From Clostridia bacterium (GTDB taxonomy: Bacteria; Bacillota; Clostridia; RGIG6154), in contig JAFQQW010000024.1 of NCBI GenBank assembly GCA_017410375.1, forward strand, positions 57,793 to 121,792: DNA of 64,000 nt, read 5' to 3'. A program made the translations under genes and the position numbers. Shown here in pieces: positions 61,570-64,000 of the stretch. Position 1 is the stretch's first letter. Each line of letters opens with the position of its first letter. The notes under the pieces were generated by a model that was given only the letters and a program-made list of their open reading frames with translations, was not told where the DNA came from and made no database searches.

Positions 61570-63726
61570 TTAGGTATGATAATCCTGCGCAAGATTATAG
61601 GCGGCACGATGACCTTTACTGTGTGCCTTGGCTTCGCCTGTGGATTTATAGTGATAAGTACAAGCTACCTCGTTGGGATAGTGTCCTTCGTTAATATCAA
61701 TTTCAAAACTTTGTTTGTAGTCCATAATGGTACCTGCACCTGTAATTAACCAGAACGCATTGTTGATACCGCTGGAATCACAGATTTTATACCGTGCTTC
61801 CCAGTAGCCATATTTCTGACGGAATACTTCAGGAATTACACTAAGATGGGCAGTTGTCCATTCTTTACCCGCTTTACCTTTTCGTTCCTTGATGGTCATC
61901 ATATGAAGCGCACCGTCTTTTACAACGGCATTATCGGGACCACGAGCAGAAAGAATGTTACTGGAGCCCGAATCGTAGCTACCCGATTCCCAGACCTTCC
62001 AGTCCATACTGTCGCCTAAAAATTCATCGTTGAAGGTTAAAACCCATTCATCATTTGTCGGAGGTCCTGCCCAGACAAAGAGTTGCATGAAGCGTTTTAA
62101 GATAACAGCTCCCTGTGCACGGTTTGCATTATCCTTGGGAGAAACGGTGGTATCAGAGGTACCCTTGATGATACCTGTATGAATGAGATATTCAAGTGCT
62201 TCTGCTGCCCAATCCGAAACAGATGCTGTGTCGGTGAACTTTGCATAGTCTGTAGGCAAATCACTAAGCCATTCGTCATTCTTACCGGTCTGCTTAATTG
62301 CGTTATAGGTAAAGAGTGCCATTTCCTCACGGGTAATAGGTTGTTCCGGTTTAAAGCCGTCATCGGTCGGCAAGCCGTTAAGCAAGCCGTTTGCTTTTGC
62401 GGTTGCAACGTATGGTGCATACCATGCATCGGCAGAAATATCAGCATAGCTTTCCCCGTTTACGATTTCATATTTCATGGCGCGGTCTAAAATGGTTACA
62501 TATTCCGCTCTTGTAATTTGCGCTTCAGGATCAAATGCGTTATCCGAAACACCCGAAACAAGACCTTCGTTTGCCATATATTCCACATCATAGTGCGCCC
62601 AATGCTCTTTCATATCGTCAAACTTATTCAATTTGGCTAAAATGTCTTCTTGGGATAAAATCAGCGATTCGTTGTCCTGCGTAGGTGTTACATAAAGAGT
62701 CTGCCAAACTGCGTTTTCTTTGGCACTATTCATGATTTCAAACGCAAGGGTGGATGCGCGGGTGTTGCCAACGCCACCGGTACACTCTAAGCGTACGTAA
62801 TCTTTAGAGTTACCCTCAAAATCAAAGGTACCTAATGTAATCCATTCGTTTTTCGTTAACTTTGTAGGATCTAAGTGGAATTCATCCACCTTACCGTTAT
62901 GGTGTACGGTGTATTTTACGTCATTTACATGCCCTTTTTCCCAGTAGAGCAGGAAAACAGACACGCGTACCTGACCGCCGTTTAAGATGGCAGGATTGTA
63001 TTCCACATAGGTTTCAGGTCCTGCACTTTCAATCCACAAAGAGCTGGGAGCCTTGGTCATAGGGCCCGGAACTCTGCCCGAAAAAGCCCAGTCGCCCACA
63101 TATTTGCAGGAGCCCACCGGATCGTTGTCTACAGACATGGGTAATGTTGCATCACCATGGGTTGTTTCCTCTTCTTTTTCAGATTCTGTAGAGGTTTCGA
63201 TTTTACCGAGTGCTTCCTTGTCTGTGGGTACGTATTTTACTGCAGTTGCACGGGTGTTTGTTTTGTTCGCTTCCAATAGCACATATTCATCACCGGTGCC
63301 TGCAAAATCAAACACACCCAAAGATACCCAACCGGATTCTAACACTTCGTCCGTGTCAGGTTTGGGATAAACGTATGTAGAAGAGGTTTTGCCGTTATGA
63401 AGCACAGACATTTCCAGCTTGTCCACATTGTTCTGATGCACCGGAACCCAGTAATACAGCTCGTAGTTACCTGCTTTAAGCTTTTCAGGCTTAAAGGAAA
63501 CGGTTGCATCGGATTTTGCATAATAGTTCGGTCCACCATCATAATTTTTAATAGCAGAAGATTTGGTCCATTCGCCCACTCTTTCGACATCTTCCACCGA
63601 AACAATAATTTCATCTTTAAAAGTTTCGTTTACAAATTCCTGCTGTGCCGCTTTGCTTGCCGCAAATACGGATATGCCTGAAAACAGCATACAAAGTGCA
63701 AGCAGAATTGCAATACATTTTTTCAT
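61570..63726 (-). CDS. SLH-anchored GH16 glucanase, truncated by a nonsense codon
   Basis: 718 residues from ATG 63726 to the TAA at 61570-61572; readthrough would give ~955. Signal peptide (~1-23, ending VFAASA), two golvesin-like modules (~35-165 and ~200-335), then three SLH repeats (~370-550; FDDMKEHWAHYDVEYMANEGL, ITRAEYVTIL, DISADAWYAPYV) that bind pyruvylated wall polymers. The GH16 domain starts at ~560 (LTFNDEF), with catalytic EIDINE at 675-680, the beta-bulge ExDxxE form of laminarinase-like enzymes. The stop replaces the Tyr of the YHTYALEW motif, removing the last third of the jelly roll, so the product is probably inactive unless read through. Confidence 0.88.
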   Translation of the reverse strand: MKKCIAILLALCMLFSGISVFAASKAAQQEFVNETFKDEIIVSVEDVERVGEWTKSSAIKNYDGGPNYYAKSDATVSFKPEKLKAGNYELYYWVPVHQNNVDKLEMSVLHNGKTSSTYVYPKPDTDEVLESGWVSLGVFDFAGTGDEYVLLEANKTNTRATAVKYVPTDKEALGKIETSTESEKEEETTHGDATLPMSVDNDPVGSCKYVGDWAFSGRVPGPMTKAPSSLWIESAGPETYVEYNPAILNGGQVRVSVFLLYWEKGHVNDVKYTVHHNGKVDEFHLDPTKLTKNEWITLGTFDFEGNSKDYVRLECTGGVGNTRASTLAFEIMNSAKENAVWQTLYVTPTQDNESLILSQEDILAKLNKFDDMKEHWAHYDVEYMANEGLVSGVSDNAFDPEAQITRAEYVTILDRAMKYEIVNGESYADISADAWYAPYVATAKANGLLNGLPTDDGFKPEQPITREEMALFTYNAIKQTGKNDEWLSDLPTDYAKFTDTASVSDWAAEALEYLIHTGIIKGTSDTTVSPKDNANRAQGAVILKRFMQLFVWAGPPTNDEWVLTFNDEFLGDSMDWKVWESGSYDSGSSNILSARGPDNAVVKDGALHMMTIKERKGKAGKEWTTAHLSVIPEVFRQKYGYWEARYKICDSSGINNAFWLITGAGTIMDYKQSFEIDINEGHYPNEVACTYHYKSTGEAKAHSKGHRAAYNLAQDYHT

Positions 63727-63750
63727 ATTCCTCATTCCTTTCTTTTTTAC

Positions 63751-63779
63751 ATTATAACATTAACCTTCAGAAAAGTAAA
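63751..63779 (-). promoter_or_regulatory. Promoter of the SLH-GH16 gene
   Basis: Minus-strand TTTACT (63779-63774), 17 nt, TATAAT (63756-63751), about 25 nt before the start codon. Confidence 0.6.
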
Positions 63780-63835
63780 TACGTTTTTTTCCCGAAAACA
63801 ACATCAAATCCACCGATAAACTTGAAAAAAACGAC

Positions 63836-63896
63836 AAAAAAGGATGCCAAGGCATCCTCTCAGCGTGTCGATAAACCTATCGACACGCTGTCAGAG
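63836..63896 (-). terminator. Double hairpin at the right edge, terminator of an unseen leftward gene
   Basis: AGGATGCC/GGCATCCT (63841-63858) is followed on the minus strand by T6. Next to it CAGCGTGTCGATA/TATCGACACGCTG (61-90 of this line) with outer CTCT/AGAG forms a second, stronger stem. The leftward orientation implies a transcript coming from beyond 64000. Confidence 0.65.
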
Positions 63897-64000
63897 TGCG
63901 AAAAAGGAAGTTATATTTTGACAATTTGAATTCGTCGGCGTACAAAGGTACGGTAGAGTTCAAATTGGTAAAAAGCAAGCAATGGAGCGGAATCCTCGAT
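63897..64000. other. Right-edge sequence without a supportable gene
   Basis: About 100 bases. The minus strand is open for ~40 codons to a TAG at 63877, but no start or family is visible, so I make no gene call. Confidence 0.4.

Noticed and set aside
63877..63999. Minus-strand 40-codon open frame at the right edge
   Set aside because: No start codon, no motif and only partly in the window. The nearby hairpins suggest the end of a leftward transcript, but a gene cannot be supported.
1..64000. CRISPR arrays, tRNA/rRNA genes, transposases or phage genes
   Set aside because: None recognised on reading both strands; repeats present are isolated pairs or palindromes, not regularly spaced arrays.

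Overview
The window looks like a chromosomal segment of an anaerobic, saccharolytic member of the Clostridia (low-GC Firmicutes), probably a gut or other biomass-degrading lineage known mainly from metagenomes. Three things point there: clostridial marker genes (a SCIFF peptide with its radical-SAM maturase, uninterrupted sigK, spoVT, a DacF-type carboxypeptidase); oxygen-sensitive enzymes (two glycyl radical enzymes, several radical-SAM proteins, a ferredoxin-fused EtfA); and many AraC-type regulators beside sugar-polymer genes. I see no rRNA, tRNA, CRISPR array or transposase.

Layout. 1-1.4 kb: end of an etfBA operon. 1.5-6.6 kb: a secreted GH16 glucanase with an AraC/PocR regulator and a sugar isomerase-like protein. 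6.9-13.9 kb: glycyl radical enzyme locus, with an intact activase-enzyme pair, then an AT-rich block holding a second AraC regulator, a second short glycyl radical enzyme and the wreck of its activase. Two inverted copies of a 33-nt sequence bracket that block. 14-19 kb: spoVT and a four-gene operon (serine hydrolase, histidine phosphatase, ABC exporter, nucleoside hydrolase). 19-23 kb: AT-rich ACT-metallo-beta-lactamase gene, cytoplasmic heparinase II/III-type lyase and a small membrane protein, with direct repeats around the lyase. 23-27 kb: kdgK and an eda-VOC fusion, the lower Entner-Doudoroff/uronate route, with a divergent AraC regulator. 28-30.7 kb: an ASRT-like / phosphotriesterase-like / metal-ligand-less M24 cassette of unknown substrate. 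30.7-33.7 kb: scfA-scfB and a PLP decarboxylase. 34.9-37.7 kb: a yybP-ykoY (Mn2+) riboswitch in front of a P-type ATPase.

37.9-45.2 kb is one long leftward run joining envelope polysaccharide synthesis (sugar transferase, GT2, GT4), both wall amino-acid racemases (alr, murI), a lipoprotein metallo-hydrolase with DUF3006 and a radical-SAM protein. 45.4-63.7 kb mixes carbohydrate enzymes (GH78-like, GH36, an uncharacterised 1153-residue protein, an SLH-anchored GH16) with housekeeping and sporulation genes (Y-family polymerase with YolD, RNase HI, HAD phosphatase, sigK, FAD oxidoreductase, dacF). The SLH-GH16 gene is cut by one in-frame TAA at a position that is normally Tyr.

How it fits together (inference): secreted and S-layer-bound GH16 enzymes cut beta-glucans or related polymers. 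Intracellular GH78/GH36/heparinase-type enzymes finish oligosaccharides. Uronate-derived KDG enters through KdgK and Eda. The glycyl radical enzymes probably perform an elimination on a small metabolite. The most unusual items are the two ~660-residue glycyl radical enzymes (one with a divergent glycyl-radical loop, one with a destroyed activase), the repeat-bracketed AT-rich blocks, the nonsense-interrupted SLH-GH16, the ASRT/PTE/M24 cassette and a multi-stem element at 37.7 kb. All functional calls come from reading motifs by eye; no database search was run.
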